Of a stretch of 64,000 nucleotides of DNA, positions 16,280 through 32,016 are shown in pieces. The DNA is from Proales similis (Eukaryota; Rotifera; Eurotatoria; Ploima; Proalidae): assembly GCA_019059635.1 (NCBI GenBank), contig JAGVRJ010000002.1:62001-126000 (forward strand), written 5' to 3'. Position 1 is the first letter of the stretch. Each line of letters begins with the position of its first letter. The position numbers and the translations under genes are program-made. Below the pieces are notes generated by a model, which was not told the DNA's origin, did not search any database, and worked only from the letters and a program-made list of their open reading frames with translations.

Positions 16280-19200
16280 ATGTGTGCCTCGAGAGGCCTC
16301 GGTCAGCGAGAGGCCATTGAATTACTCTGCAAACAGATTCAAGTTTTATTGCAAGAATTCAAATCAGAGAGGCTATGCCTAAGATCAATATTAATTGATT
16401 ACTTGAAACAGAACAAGTTGGAAGCTCTACAAAATTTGATTCTCTTTCTGGTTTCAATTCTTCTTTTCATTGCCAATACAATTAACAGGTGAGAACTTTT
16501 CTTTTCGGAATTAAAAAGACAATAATTAATTAAACCCAATGCAACAGTCGAGTTTTGATTCCAGCTATTGTTCTAGTGGCCATTTCAATACTTAACGGGG
16601 TCGTCAACTTTTTTTCTCACTCAAAGCGTTGCTATATCATTTATGATAGGGCAAGATGCCTGTTGGCCGATATAAATTCCTTGCCCGAACAAGAAATACC
16701 GAGCTCTTCATTAGACATGGACTCTGATGAATCAATCAGCCAAACTGTTATACGAGAAGGTGTTAAAGTCAAAGTGCCGAAAAACATGCTGGTTAGTGGA
16801 GATTTAATTGAACTGAAGCCTGGCCGAATTTCGCCAGCCAAGTGTGAACTTTTGTCCCATTCTTCGGTAATAAATTCTCAGTTAATCTTGGCTTCAAAGT
16901 TCTAACAAAAACAATTTAAAAATTAGCACAGAATAGTTGAACTGGGAGAGCTGTTTTGTGCAAATGTGTCGGATAACGATCATCTGATAAATACAAACTA
17001 TTCGATGAGCTGTCAAACAAACGGATGCCTACTCGGTATAAACCAAAATCAGTACTTAGCCCGAGTGATTGCAACGCCATATATAGCGAGTTTGAAAAAA
17101 GCTCTCTATGGTCATAAGAGCAAAAGCGACTGTATCCTTCCAAATGAACTAAGACGTGCGCGACGCCTCATTCTTATTTATATTCTACCAATATTGACTC
17201 TAATCAATTTCCTGAGCGTATCTGGTTATTACGCCCTTCTTACCATGAGCCCGAGCCATCCAGATATGTTTTATGCTGACCGATTAATTTATTCTCTGCT
17301 ACCACTGCTCCCAGTGTCTTTTCCGGCATTCATGTTTCTTATGAGACTTCGTCAGACTGTAAAATTTCAAAGAAGACTTCAATCTTTCAAAACCTTGATA
17401 AAATCTCAATCAGCACATGTAATCAATTCAAATCGTAGGCAGCATGTTTCTTTCAGAGGATTAGAAAGTTCATCAATTGAAGAATTAGAACTTATAAATC
17501 AAAACGAGTTGAACGAAGAAGATGTCAGACGTCTTAACGAGCTCTCAGTGGAGAGTTTAATTGCGGCAATGCCTCAGCTTACTGTAACCAGGCATAAATT
17601 TCTTACTCAATGCTGTCTTAACTTGCAATATTACCTAAGAATGCTACGCTCCGTCATATTCGGAGGTTCAAAGGACGAGCACTTGGCTCAACTTTCTTTT
17701 GTATTCTTCTCTGACTTCCTTTTTGGTCTAGGAGTTGTCACAGTAAGTTTTAGAAGCTTTAAACTCAACGCTTTCTACAAGTATTAATCTGCCTTTCTGC
17801 CGACCTAACAGAACTTTTCCTGCATTGATAAAGACGGGCTACTTTGTTGGCCAAATGCGAGTCCTCGAAAATTGTGGATATTTGATTCTTCTGTCAATCA
17901 GAAAATGTCAAAAAAATGCGAAGATGCAGCTTGTGAAGAGAAACTTGAGCGAAACGACCTTCCAGCAGAAACTGAGAAAATTACGTTGGAAGAAGAAAAA
18001 GATGTCAGTGAGAAAATGAAAATGTTCACTCTGAGTGTAAATAGCATGTCTGGCCAACAATTAGAATTCGACGATGCCCACTGGATAAAATCTATTGACT
18101 CTCTTAAACCACTAGGCCTTGCCATTTTACTCAACACATGCAATCGAGAAACACTCCTCAGTCATGTATATTTAAACAATTGGCTCTCTTCATCTATGCC
18201 ATATCTCCAAGAGAGCGCTAACAATCACCGAGAATATCAGTTGATCGAAGAGAGCACGGCCAGCATTGAAATAAAGAAAGTCTTTGGCCGGGTGTGTCTG
18301 TGCTCACTTGCTGAATTAATTGGGTTTAATGTAGAACAGGCAAATAATCCGTATCAAATCAGAGCGAACATTGGACTCACACGGGCCTGTTTATTGTACG
18401 GGATGAGAAATAACCGAACACTGGAAATTAGCCTTTCTTCTATTCTTTGTTGTCTAGTCGAATGTAAAATGAGTAGCTCGAACCATTTGCAATCGCAAGG
18501 CAGCCCCGATCTCATCCTTGACTTATGCACTCATTACTGGAATGGGAAGACCATAAAAAAATTCAGCAACCGACAGCGCAGAGAAATTCAAAACATTTAT
18601 CGCCGCAATGAGAACGCAGGCCAATGTGTGGCATTTGCATACAAACCGGTCACCGAAGCTGAGCTACCCAGCAAATTGTTCGATTCTGCCGAGCTAAAGA
18701 CTGTACTGACTTTGCCTATCAAGAAAGTTCGAGTAAACTCAAATAGGAAAATCGGAGCTACCGTTTCTGAATCTGAATCAGAAAACAGTGAGGACTATGA
18801 GAGTAACCATGAGACTCGATCACTAGAAATATTGCAACCAGATTACTCTGTTGGTACATCATGCCAAAACGACGATAGTCTTATTGATTCAATCGAGTTT
18901 TTTTCCGGCCATATATTTCTGGGTATGGTCTCCACTCAGAACCAGCCAAAGAGTGATGTTATTAAATTGGTGGAAAAGCTGGACCGGTCATGCATACGAT
19001 TCGCATTTTTCAGCAAAGAAAATGAAAAGTCTAGTAGCATGTTTGCCGACATGCTCGGCTTGGACACTGGTTGGAACTGTCATATATCCCTGAAAGCACA
19101 AGATCAAGCATTCGACAAACTAGATCAAATTTGTACGAGGAAAATAAGAAAATGCTGCGAGTCCAGATTCTACTCACAAAGCGTGCCAGACTTGAAATGT

Positions 19201-21015
19201 TCAAGTAAAGAAAGAGGAAAGATCAAGAATGCTGATGCAGTTCTGAAACAAGAAACTGCTTCATTGTCAAGCCAGAGCACTGAATCGTTGAGTGGAAGTG
19301 AATTCTTTGGAAACGCGGTATGGAAATTTTCAAGTTGAGATGCCAAATTGGATTCTTTGATTTTATTTATTCTTCTCGTTAAAGGCAATGCTTCCAAGAG
19401 GTATAGAAAATATTCGTACGCATTTGAGAGACGGCATCGACTCTGTGCCATTGAACGTTCCTTTATTCACTGATTGTGACAAAGAGTCTGTGAGGCAAAT
19501 GATCAAAATAATGCAGGGAAACGGCGAGATCGTGTGTTGCATGGGCAGTTCACTCGATATGAACAACATGGAAATATTCACCGAGGCCAATGTCAAGTAA
19601 TTTTGCCCTTATTCAATTGCATGATGTTCCATTGAACTTAATCTTTATCCAAAAAGCATAAGCTTATTGCCCACTTTGAGCAGATCATGTGACGCAAGTT
19701 TAAGAGAATATGAAAGCACCATGAAGACAAGTGGCAAGCTTAACACAATCAATTGTGGCCTTCAACTGGACGAAAAAACTATGGCAATGATTCCATCGTT
19801 AATGTCATTTGCCAGAGAGACCGTTCACTCGTCTAGAGTGGCGCTTCGATTTATGCTCATGTCATGCATGTCTCTTAGTGTCCTGATCACTCTCTGCAAT
19901 GTATCATTCTCAGCACCGGTCCTAAACGGATTCCAGGTATTGAAAATGTTAGTCCTCCCTTAAATTTTCAATTCATTTTGCAATTTCTGCCAATTTAGGT
20001 TTTGATCATACTTTTGTTTAGCATTCCGGTATTGAGCATGTCTCTTATCCACCATAAAGAGAGCAGCGAGTTGAGATGCAGCCTGCAAAAGAATCGAAAT
20101 CTAATTAGTAAAGATGTGAGTTTTTTTGAAATACACCAGCTGCGCCCAGTTCTGTATTATCTTCAATTCTATTTGCAGGATATAGTTCAATTTGCAAAAG
20201 ATTTTACGGTCAAATTTTTGCCTTCAGTTCTAGTCTTGCTAATTTTTCATTCACTGAGCAGCTATTTGTCATGTCAGCATTACGCTCGTGTTCATTCACT
20301 ACCAACGTACACTTACAACTGCTACTTTGTTCTTAACTCAACGTAGGCTCATTCAGATCTCTTATTTAAGAAGCGAATGTTAACTCGCTTTCACTAGAGA
20401 GCCTCATCCCGACCTGTCAAATTGGATGGCTATCAATTCAATGAGTGCTCAGAGTTTAAGAGCAATGCAAATAATCAATTTGTTTATATTTTCGTTTTTC
20501 TTAAGTAGGTTCAATATTAGAAAATTTGTCCGACACTTACCTTACAAACAAATCAAGTCTTCATTTCTTCAAACTTTGTTCAGTCAGAACAATCAAGTTG
20601 GACATACTTTCCAGGCCGGAATAGCACTTGGCTCAAATCGGCACTTCTTGTGTAAACATTTGCGTCTATCTTGTAGCATTTAGTGAAGTTTAAGTCCAAA
20701 TGTTTTTAGTTCATTGATGCACTCTTTAAAGCTGGGACTTTCATTTGCACTCGAAAACGAAACCAGGAATGCGCTCATTGAACGCAGAATTCCCAATGAA
20801 ATGTGGATTCTCGTGATTGCCTGGCCTATACTGCTCGTTATTCTCAACGAAGTATACAAAATGTTCGAAATTAGGTAAGTAGCAAATTGTTTTATTTAAA
20901 TTATTTTTGGACGGTGAAGTATTGGCTAACTCGCAAAAGAAAAACAATAAGGCAATACAAAAAAATCAGACTTGAATTTGACACAAAGCTGGGGATGAAC
21001 TCGCCATTTGTTTAA
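16280..21015 (+). CDS. TMEM94: TMEM94, P-type ATPase-like ER membrane protein
   Basis: Multi-pass ER membrane protein resembling P-type ATPases, linked in the literature to ER magnesium uptake. Exons: 16280-16488, 16548-16866, 16927-17742, 17812-19317, 19385-19596, 19657-19936, 19999-20115, 20179-20342, 20398-20649, 20710-20874 and a last exon ending at 21015. The total is about 1,380 residues, close to the human protein. Matches include LVSGDLIELKPG, CIDKDGLLCWPN, FDDAHWIKSIDSLKPLGLAILLNTC, FAYKPVTEAELPS, FSGHIFLGMVSTQ, ETGWNCHIS (here DTGWNCHIS), LPRGIENIRTHL, VPLFTDC and the invariant end FDTKLGMNSPF. The usual DKTGT phosphorylation motif is DKDG here, as the family lacks the canonical one. 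The final junction does not resolve as in-frame GT-AG: the last donor (GTAAGT at 20875) is phase 2 and the nearest AG acceptor is phase 0. Confidence 0.92.
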
Positions 21016-21166
21016 ATAAACATTCGTTGATCAATAAAACTGAATTGGAAATGAATCTCATTCTGAAAGTGAAATGTTTGAGATGCAGAGCCAAAGTTAA
21101 TTTAGATTTGACAGTTGGTTCTAGAAGAAATAAAAAGAAGATTAATGTTCGAAAGATCAAACATCG

Positions 21167-22297
21167 ATGCAGCCTGACATTGAATATGAGGGCATAATGG
21201 CAAAGCCGGCTAAAAGAGTTCTTCCCAAAGACACAACGATTCAAATTTTTATGGAGAATGAAGCGTGTCGAGAACTTGGACCACGCTTGCTGCCCAAATT
21301 TAGTGCGCAGGAAATTCTCAGTCATTTGGAAAGCCCAAAAACGGAAGCCAAACAAGGAGGGTCCAAGCAGCAGCGCAGTTTGCAAAAAGAAAACAAAAAA
21401 TTAAAAGAACTTACTCGACTTTGCTTAGAAAATGAGAAAAAGCAAAGCGGTTTCAAGTCGGAGGAAGAAGATGATGGATACGCTGCACGAATGCAGGATG
21501 TAATGAAGTATTTAGCGAAAGATTTCCTGTTGGATTGCAAGCATCGCCTGGCATCTGATTCATTCGATGAGCTCATTCAGACATTGGCTGGATATGAGGC
21601 AAATCAGAGTGAGACTCATTTTCTTGAGACTATGAACAATTTAGTAAAAGAGAATCCGAACCTCAGCAACAAAATGGCTGCCTTTTTGACACCAGAGAAC
21701 GCACTGAAATTTAACTTGTTTGATCAGTCTATGCAATACGAAAAGTCGATAAAGTTCTTGAATAGGCTTGAGCTGTTCATGTTGGGAAAAGTGAGCTATA
21801 AAAAGCTTTTACACTATCTAGAGAACAGCTCTATACAATATGACGAGAAAAATTCAATCTTGTCAAGACTAGCTCTTGTCAAGGAGAGAATTCGAACGTC
21901 AAGCAAAAACAGCGCATTTATTGAAAGCGAACTCGAGTACCTGTTTGATGAGCGACTGGCCAACCTTAAGCCTCAGTACGAGGAAATTGATCTACTAAAT
22001 GCACCAACCGTAAATAATCAAGACTTAGAGTACGAAATAATTGATTTGACCAGGAACCAAGCTGCACTAAGCGAAGCAAATGGGACCAAGAAATGCTTGT
22101 GCTCTTGTCACCAATCTAACGAGAAACTAATTCCGAATGATCAAACTACTCGCGCAGGCTCTTCTATGAGCCACTGTTACACTTGCAGCCTCAAAATTAT
22201 CAACGGACGCCTTTATCTGAAACAAGATGGTCGAAAGCCACTGCCTGTCGAATATGTTTTGAGCGAATCGATTTCCAGCTCTGATGAGCAAAAATGA
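21167..22297 (+). CDS. GON4L/YY1AP-like PAH-domain protein
   Basis: A 376-residue single-exon ORF starting 152 bp after TMEM94. Residues about 150-230 (FLETMNNLVKENPNLSNKMA, FLTPENALKFNLFDQSMQYE, then a motif ending FLNRLELFMLGKVSYKKLLH) resemble the paired-amphipathic-helix region of GON4L/YY1AP1 and fly Mute, transcriptional regulators and histone-gene repressors. Near the C-terminus, CLCSCH and CYTCSLKIINGRLYL form a C-x-C-x3-CH ... C-x2-C set that may bind zinc, and GON4L appears to have a similar segment after its PAH domain. N-terminal residues 1-110 are Lys/Glu-rich and coil-like. The rest of a GON4L protein (SANT domain, long acidic regions) is absent. The assignment rests on pattern recognition and is moderate. 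Confidence 0.5.
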   Translation: MQPDIEYEGIMAKPAKRVLPKDTTIQIFMENEACRELGPRLLPKFSAQEILSHLESPKTEAKQGGSKQQRSLQKENKKLKELTRLCLENEKKQSGFKSEEEDDGYAARMQDVMKYLAKDFLLDCKHRLASDSFDELIQTLAGYEANQSETHFLETMNNLVKENPNLSNKMAAFLTPENALKFNLFDQSMQYEKSIKFLNRLELFMLGKVSYKKLLHYLENSSIQYDEKNSILSRLALVKERIRTSSKNSAFIESELEYLFDERLANLKPQYEEIDLLNAPTVNNQDLEYEIIDLTRNQAALSEANGTKKCLCSCHQSNEKLIPNDQTTRAGSSMSHCYTCSLKIINGRLYLKQDGRKPLPVEYVLSESISSSDEQK

Positions 22298-22691
22298 GTT
22301 TTTTTTTTTGAAAATAAATATTTTTTTTACTTTTGAATGCTTTACCCGCCTACTTGAGGCCAGATGTTTGTTCAAGTTTGATTTGATTAGAGCCGTGAAG
22401 AGAACTGTAAACTTAGCATGAGACTAAGTGAACTGTTTACAGGGCCGAGTGAGTTCAGCTCCCTTGACTACGTATGTGGCCTGAATACATGCATTCTGAA
22501 CAATAAGCATCACGTTCACTACAAACATGTGTTCATTAGCTGAGTGGTTGAAATTGCTTCGAACTGTGCTCGCTCAGTGGCTATATGATGTAGTCTGTCT
22601 GCTTATTTCATCTATCCAAATGACTGCATTAGATAACTAAATCAGCTCATATTTGTTTAGTACTCTTAATTAAGCGAACTAGCCTAGAAAG
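22298..22691 (+). other. Intergenic, upstream of CCT1
   Basis: Non-coding, about 390 bp. It holds the 3' UTR of the PAH gene, with an AATAAATA just past its stop, and the presumed CCT1 promoter. I see no other gene or repeat. Confidence 0.5.
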
Positions 22692-24820
22692 ATGTCTACT
22701 ATTGCCTTAACTGTCGGCGGCGAGAGAACAAGCGGTGAATCGGTTCGAACTCAAAATGGTAACTGCCCAAATCAACTCGAAATTTGAATTAAAACTTCAA
22801 AGAAGCGAAATAACAGTTATGGCTGCTTCCTCGCTGGCAAATATTGTGAAGAGCTCGCTGGGCCCGCTTGGACTCGACAAGATGCTGGTTGATGACATTG
22901 GCGTGCGTATTTTATTCTTCTTAGACCTGTTCAAAGGCGTCCATTTGAGATCAATTAAAGGATGTCACAATTACAAACGATGGAGCAACTATTCTTAAAC
23001 TACTTGAAGTAGAACATCCAGCTGCCAAAGTATTGGTCGATTTAGCTGATTTACAAGATCAAGAAGTTGGCGATGGTACCACTTCTGTGGTAAGCTTTAT
23101 TCCGTCTAAGTTCACCGAGAAGACTTAAGTAATCAAGTCCGTCTCAAGGTTATCATAGCTGCTGAACTTCTTAAGAATGCTGACACTCTGGTCAGACATA
23201 AAATTCACCCTACTTCGATCATTAGCGGATATCGATGGGCATGCAAGTAAGTTGGAGCAATGCTTTCATTGGCTTCAGATTCAAGAATTAAAGATATTTT
23301 CGCTCCAAGACTGGCAGTCAAGTACATCCAAGAGCATTTGAGCATCAACGTAGACGAACTTGGAAAAGATTCAATCATAAATGCTGCCAAGACCAGCATG
23401 GCGAGCAAAGTCATTGGCAGCGACTCTGATTTCTTTGCCAATATGGTGGTCGATGCCGCCAATCTGGTCAAAATAGTTGACAGCAAAGGCGCCTCAACTT
23501 ATCCTATCAAATCAATCAACGTCCTGAAAGCTCATGGCAAATCGGCGCGCGAGTCTCTTCTTGTAAGCGGCTATGCGCTCAACTGCACCGTTGCTTCTGC
23601 AGGTTTGTTCAATAAAGATAAGCTAAATAATTCACTTGCTGCCAAAATTTCGAATCATTTCAGCCATGGTCAAAAAGATACAGAATGCGAAAATCGCCTG
23701 CCTTGACTTCAGTCTTCAAAAGGCCCGCATGAAGCTCGGTGTTCAGATTGTTGTTGACGATCCTGACAAACTAGATGCCATTCGAGAGCGGTAAAGGGAA
23801 TTTTTCACATTTCTCAGCTCTTCAAAATTTAATTCGAGTTCAAAAGTGAGTCCGATATGACCAAAGAGCTGATCAAGAAGATTCTCGATGCCGGTGCAAA
23901 TGTTGTGCTCACCACTGGTGGTATCGATGATCTTTGCCTCAAGTATTTCGTTGAGGCTGGAGCGATGGCAGTTCGTCGCTGCAAAAAATCAGACTTGAAG
24001 CGAATCGCCAAGGCCACTGGAGGTAAATAAATAGTGACGCGTTTATTTGATTAGCATTTGCTTTATATAATTCTCATAAAATTAGCGCAATTTCTGACCA
24101 CACTGGCGAATTTGGAAGGAGAAGAGTCGATTGACGTGAGCATGTTGGGATCGGCTGAGGAAGTTATTCAAGAGCGTATTAGCGATGACGAGCTCATTCT
24201 CATTAAAGGGTAAGCTATTGTCACGATTTCGACTGAATGATTTGTCGGTTATCTCGAAACGAATCCTAAGACCAAAAGTGCGCACTGCTGCATCAATAAT
24301 TCTTCGAGGTCCGAACGATTTCTACTGCGACGAAATGGAGCGTTCAGTTCACGATGCTCTATGCGTCGTCAAGCGGGTACTTGAATCAAAGCAAGTAGTG
24401 CCCGGCGGTGGTTGTGTAGAAGCAGCGCTCTCAATTTATTTGGAGAACTTTGCCACTTCGGTAGCATCGCGAGAGCAGCTGGCCATCGCTGAGTTTGCCA
24501 ATTCCTTGTTGGTTATTCCCAAATGCTTGGCTGTTAATGCGGCAAAGGATTCAACAGATTTAGTTGCCAAATTGAGAGCCTATCACAACAATTCTCAAAT
24601 AAAACCTGAGCAGTATGATAAGCTCAAATGGTTCGGCCTTGATTTAATCGAAGGCAAAATTCGCGACAACAAGGCGGCAGGCGTATTTGAGCCAGCTGTG
24701 TCAAAGATCAAGTGTCTCAAGTTTGCTACCGAGGCGGCGATCACCATTCTCAGAATAGATGACCTCATCAAAATTACTCCGGAGCAAAAAGACCAACGTC
24801 ATCCCCACGATGACATGTGA
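22692..24820 (+). CDS. TCP1: T-complex protein 1 subunit alpha (CCT1/TCP1)
   Basis: Alpha subunit of the cytosolic group II chaperonin CCT/TRiC, which folds actin, tubulin and WD40 proteins. Exons: 22692-22758, 22817-22902, 22961-23089, 23149-23246, 23286-23602, 23664-23790, 23847-24022, 24086-24209, 24271-24820. They sum to exactly 558 codons (557 residues), matching the usual length. Landmarks: [55 protein letters not shown] (nucleotide pocket), [54 protein letters not shown], the apical/equatorial hinge and a short C-terminal tail HPHDDM. One intron (23247-23285) is only 39 nt. Identity and structure are very secure. Confidence 0.97.
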
Positions 24821-25478
24821 AAGCGCATTTATTTATGCAGGAATATATCTCGATCCCATTAGAGACAGGCACATTTTTATTCTAATATATACGCATCTCT
24901 CAGCCTTTTAAAAAGCCATAAATTCCAATAAAAATCCGCACCCGACCAACAAATAATAGCTCTGCGCGACGTTTCATAGAGTAAACTAAAAGAAAAAGGA
25001 AAGGTGAAAATGGAAAGTGATCAATTCAAGGTCATGGCACATTTGCCTGCGGGCATAGGTCAAAATTTCTATCTTCCGAGTCACCACCAAGCAGTGAACA
25101 TCCTTATTCTCTACAGATATTTATCTAAGTCCATGTCCTATATCTAACCTGCATGAGATTGATCGATTCATTCATGCGTGAAGGCCCCAGTCGAGGAAAT
25201 GATAGCTTTTAGAACATTACAGTCCCTAGCAAATTACTCTATCTCGCATCTATCACGTATTGAAATGACAGAGTTGATTCTTTTTATCATTTTTGTTTTC
25301 ATTTTTAATGACAGCCGAATGGAAAAAATGTCATATTGAGGTCGAGCAGGGCATTTGTACGCACCAAGCCGAATAAGAATTTCTCACTTAACGAACAAGA
25401 AACCAAACACTTGAACTTCATTTGTTGGACACTTACGATACACGTTTCGCACTTACACTGTTGACGGAAAGTTAAAAA
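24821..25478 (+). other. Intergenic, 658 bp
   Basis: The CCT1 3' UTR has an AATAAA at 24927. The remainder is the upstream region of the next gene. No convincing ORF, RNA gene or repeat is visible. Confidence 0.5.
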
Positions 25479-26687
25479 ATGGAAAAGAGTAATTCAATGA
25501 TTTCTTCTACCCGATCGAAAAGCCGAGATTCGTTACATCAATCAGCTGACAATAAAGCGCTCGCTGAATCAGAACTTACACGAGCAAAGAGCAGCGAGAG
25601 GATAATGATGGAGGAAAGCCGCAGCGAACTAGTTTCCAATCCTTCTGCTGGACAGCCTCGTGCCGGCCCAGCTAAAGTAGCCCAGCCGGTTATTCTGAAT
25701 AGCATTAATCCTCGAAGAATGATGAACAAGGTCCCAATGGGTACACCTCAGCTTCTTTCGGTTCGCTATTATGCGCCTGCCAACGGAGACTTTGCACAAG
25801 TCCCACTTCAGATGACACCATACTTCCAGCCTCCTCCGCCACCCCTCATGTATTCGAAATATTTTCCGGGTCCTAATGTATACGGGCAAAACATGCTGCC
25901 CATGCCTGATCGGGACCAAAAAACTAAAAAAATTGACAAACAAAAGCGAATCTCTACGACTGTCTATCAAGCATCGCAAACTTCTCCAGTAGCAGCCAAT
26001 TGGATTAAAACAGGCGCATTTGGTAACATGGTCGGCTTTTCTGGAGGGCAAAATGAGCGAACTCTAAAGCATGGCCGCAGCAATCGTTTTTACTATCTAA
26101 ACTCTTCATACGATGGAGATGAAGACAATGACTACAATCACATGATTTCAAAAGGCAACAAAAAAAGCAAGACATTCACCATTATTGGGCTGGTTGCTTT
26201 GATTCTATCACTTTTGATTGCCTTCACTGCAGTCGGTGTTTTGATCGGCTACTACTGGCCAGGTAAACTCAAACCAGACCCAAATAATTTGAATCTTATT
26301 TATGAAATGGGTTCAACCTAAGGTGCCAGCAACCGGTTCGAACCGAATAGCCGCTTGCTTAACTATACGGAAACAACTGTTGAGAATCAGACCATTGATC
26401 CGTCGAATACAACTGTTGTTATAGTCAACTCAACTGTTGCCAATCTGCTTGATTCTCAAGAGAATACTTCAACTCTTGAACCAACAACACAAAAGCTCGT
26501 TGAAATCAAGGATGATTTAACATTGACCAACAGCACTGCAGAATCGGTTATCAGCTCGACCACGGTAGAACTGACAAAAACTAAGGAAAAACAAGATTCA
26601 ATATCTGAGCCAAATGGCCCTAAAACTCTATCGTCAACAAAGCCAAATACCATTTCGGCGAATAGTGAGGAAATCACCAACGCCTAG
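25479..26687 (+). CDS. Single-pass membrane protein with Thr/Ser-rich ectodomain, unknown
   Basis: I do not recognise the family. Two exons, 25479-26262 and 26323-26687, give 382 residues with matching phase (GGT glycine split by the intron). Residues 1-225 are polar, with Ser/Lys-rich N-terminus and a proline run (YFQPPPPPLMYSKYFPG), likely cytoplasmic. One strong transmembrane helix follows (about 231-253, IIGLVALILSLLIAFTAVGVL). The C-terminal part of roughly 125 residues is rich in Thr, Ser and Asn-X-Ser/Thr sites (NYTETT, NTTVV, NSTVA, NSTAE), so a glycosylated, outward-facing tail is likely. Absence of an N-terminal signal and the basic cytoplasmic flank (KGNKKSKT) suggest type II topology. 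Without the intron, exon 1 would stop 57 bp further on. Confidence 0.75.
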
Positions 26688-26951
26688 ATCAGATTGAGTC
26701 TGCTTTATAAATGCACGTTATTCTTCTTTCTAGCCGCATTCTTTTTCTATGAATGCTTGGTCCGGGCTAATTAAGAGATCAATAAATTTAAACGCTAAGA
26801 AAAGATTTTTCAACCTTCATAGCAGTTGTATTCATTTTGGAGTTGAGTACTGAAGTAGTTGATGGAAGCCCGATGTTTATTGGTCATAAAAAATCCGACT
26901 GAGACGAAGGAGGAATCAGATTTGAAGGTTCTGAAGAGAAGAGGAGAAAAG

Positions 26952-30173
<3,222 letters not shown>

Positions 30174-31144
30174 AACATCCGCGTCGACCTTAGGCTGGCT
30201 TGCATGCTCGCCCTTTTCGTATCAGTGGTGGTTGGTAGAATACGTTCTAAACCCAAATCGACTTCTCATTCAATGTTAATTGGCGGCCATGACTTAAAAC
30301 TGAGTGGTTGATGAGTTTTATGAAGCGCGCAAACTCATAAAAAGCGAAAGCGGCGCTGGTCCAGTGACGAGACCTTAAATCAACTGGTTATTATGATGGA
30401 AATTGGCAAGTCAGAGAAAGCAAGGCGTATAAAGCTAGACAGAGAGCCAGCAAATGAGCAAGAAGGAGCGCATATTATGAATTTCATATTTCTCTATCCT
30501 TTGTCCAATTATGCTAAATTGCATCTAACTCAACTCGAATCAAACTCAATTACTCTAGTTATATCTTCTTGACCTATTCAGATACAAGGCCAACTTTTTT
30601 TGTTGACTATTTGCTTTCCTTTACCTTTTACTTTATTTGGGATATTCAAACTCAGAGTCAGATGATTTGGTTCACAAACCACAAATTGTTAAATTGAAAA
30701 GACTTTGATAATTTAAGATCTCAAATTCGAGAGTTTAAGACAAATTATTAATTTTTGAATGAAATCAGAAATAGAAACCGAAGTGAAATGTGCTGGAAAA
30801 AGTCAATTTTCCCGGTTAAAAACAAGCTTCTTCCGTGAAACAAAAAAATAGACAAAAACAGAATTATATTTTGCAATCTTTGGGGGGCTATAATCAAAAA
30901 TTTTTAATGAGCAGAAAGAGCTAAGGAAAACCATCTCGCTAGCTAGAAAATGGTAGATCAAAATAAAGTGCAATTTTGTCTAGTGTGAATGTCGCTTGCG
31001 AGATGGGCACACTACCGTGCGTTCATAATTTAGATGATGACGATGGTCTGGTGTACTGAAGCTTATTAAACTACTTCAACCCAATTTATATTTCAAATTG
31101 AACTCTTCATTTGCTTTATTGAGATTCATAAATTTAAGATAAAT
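30174..31144. other. Divergent intergenic region AAK1 / TVP23
   Basis: About 970 bp of AT-rich non-coding DNA between the AAK1 start (minus) and the TVP23 start (plus). It should hold both promoters. I found no ORF with family resemblance and no RNA gene. Confidence 0.5.
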
Positions 31145-32016
31145 ATGCTCAATGACACCGAGGAAGTAGCTCTTACCTTTGAGCATTCGAATCTGAACGA
31201 CGGGGCGAATGTGTTTACAAATCGAATAAGGTGAAAATGAGAATTTCTCCTAAATAGCTGGCCACCTTGATATTTAATTTATTTAAAACGTAGACATCCG
31301 ATAACAATATTCTTCCACATGCTATTTCGAACACTGGCCGTCGTTATTTATCTGTTCGCTGCCTGGGTCTCGAGGAATTTCATAACCTCATTTGTGATTA
31401 TAATGATTTTGCTGGCGATGGATTTTTGGACAGTCAAGAACATTAGTGGTCGCTTACTGGTGGGACTTCGTTGGTGGAATTATGTCGACGAGGAAGGAAA
31501 GAGCTCGTGGGTGTTTGAAAATCGAAAGGTGATTGGCAAAAACAAACAAAATCGACAGCCAACTCAATTTTATGTCTAAACCCTGTATTCTGAAAATTTA
31601 AGAGCACTACAAACAATAATCAACTGCAGACTGTGGTCATCTCAGCAGTGGAGTCTAACATATTCTGGACATCACTGATTGCTTTCAACCTTGTCTGGGC
31701 CTCATTCTTTTTCATTGCATTTTTAACGTTCAATTTTAAATGGATGGTAAAGAATATGAGCTACTCTTTTAAGAGACGTTTGTTGTAAACTGTATTCTTC
31801 AAGACGATTATAATCCTTGCACTAATGCTCAACGTTTCCAACACATATGGCTTTCTCAAGTGCAGATTCGGATCAGAGAACGAAATTCAGAATGCGGCCA
31901 GTTCATACATAGGAAAGCAAATGTTCATGTCGGTAAGTAGAATCAGGAATCGCACTTGTTTCAAACAGAACAATTACTCAAAATATCGGCAAGATGCTGA
32001 ATCGAGTGGGTGGTAG
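31145..32016 (+). CDS. TVP23: Golgi membrane protein TVP23 (FAM18)
   Basis: Small multi-pass membrane protein of trans-Golgi/endosomal vesicles, 213 residues. Exons: 31145-31230, 31294-31528, 31603-31746, 31804-31932, 31969-32016. Diagnostic stretches: [40 protein letters not shown] (near-invariant), [38 protein letters not shown] and YIGKQMFM. Four hydrophobic helices fit the family. The last intron (31933-31968) would be only 36 nt and is free of stops in frame, so a product retaining it is equally possible. In exon 2 I end at the GTGATT donor; a later donor is possible. Confidence 0.92.

Noticed and set aside
26327-26344. GGTTCGAA tRNA B-box-like sequence
   Set aside because: No A box or cloverleaf around it; it is inside an exon of the membrane-protein gene.
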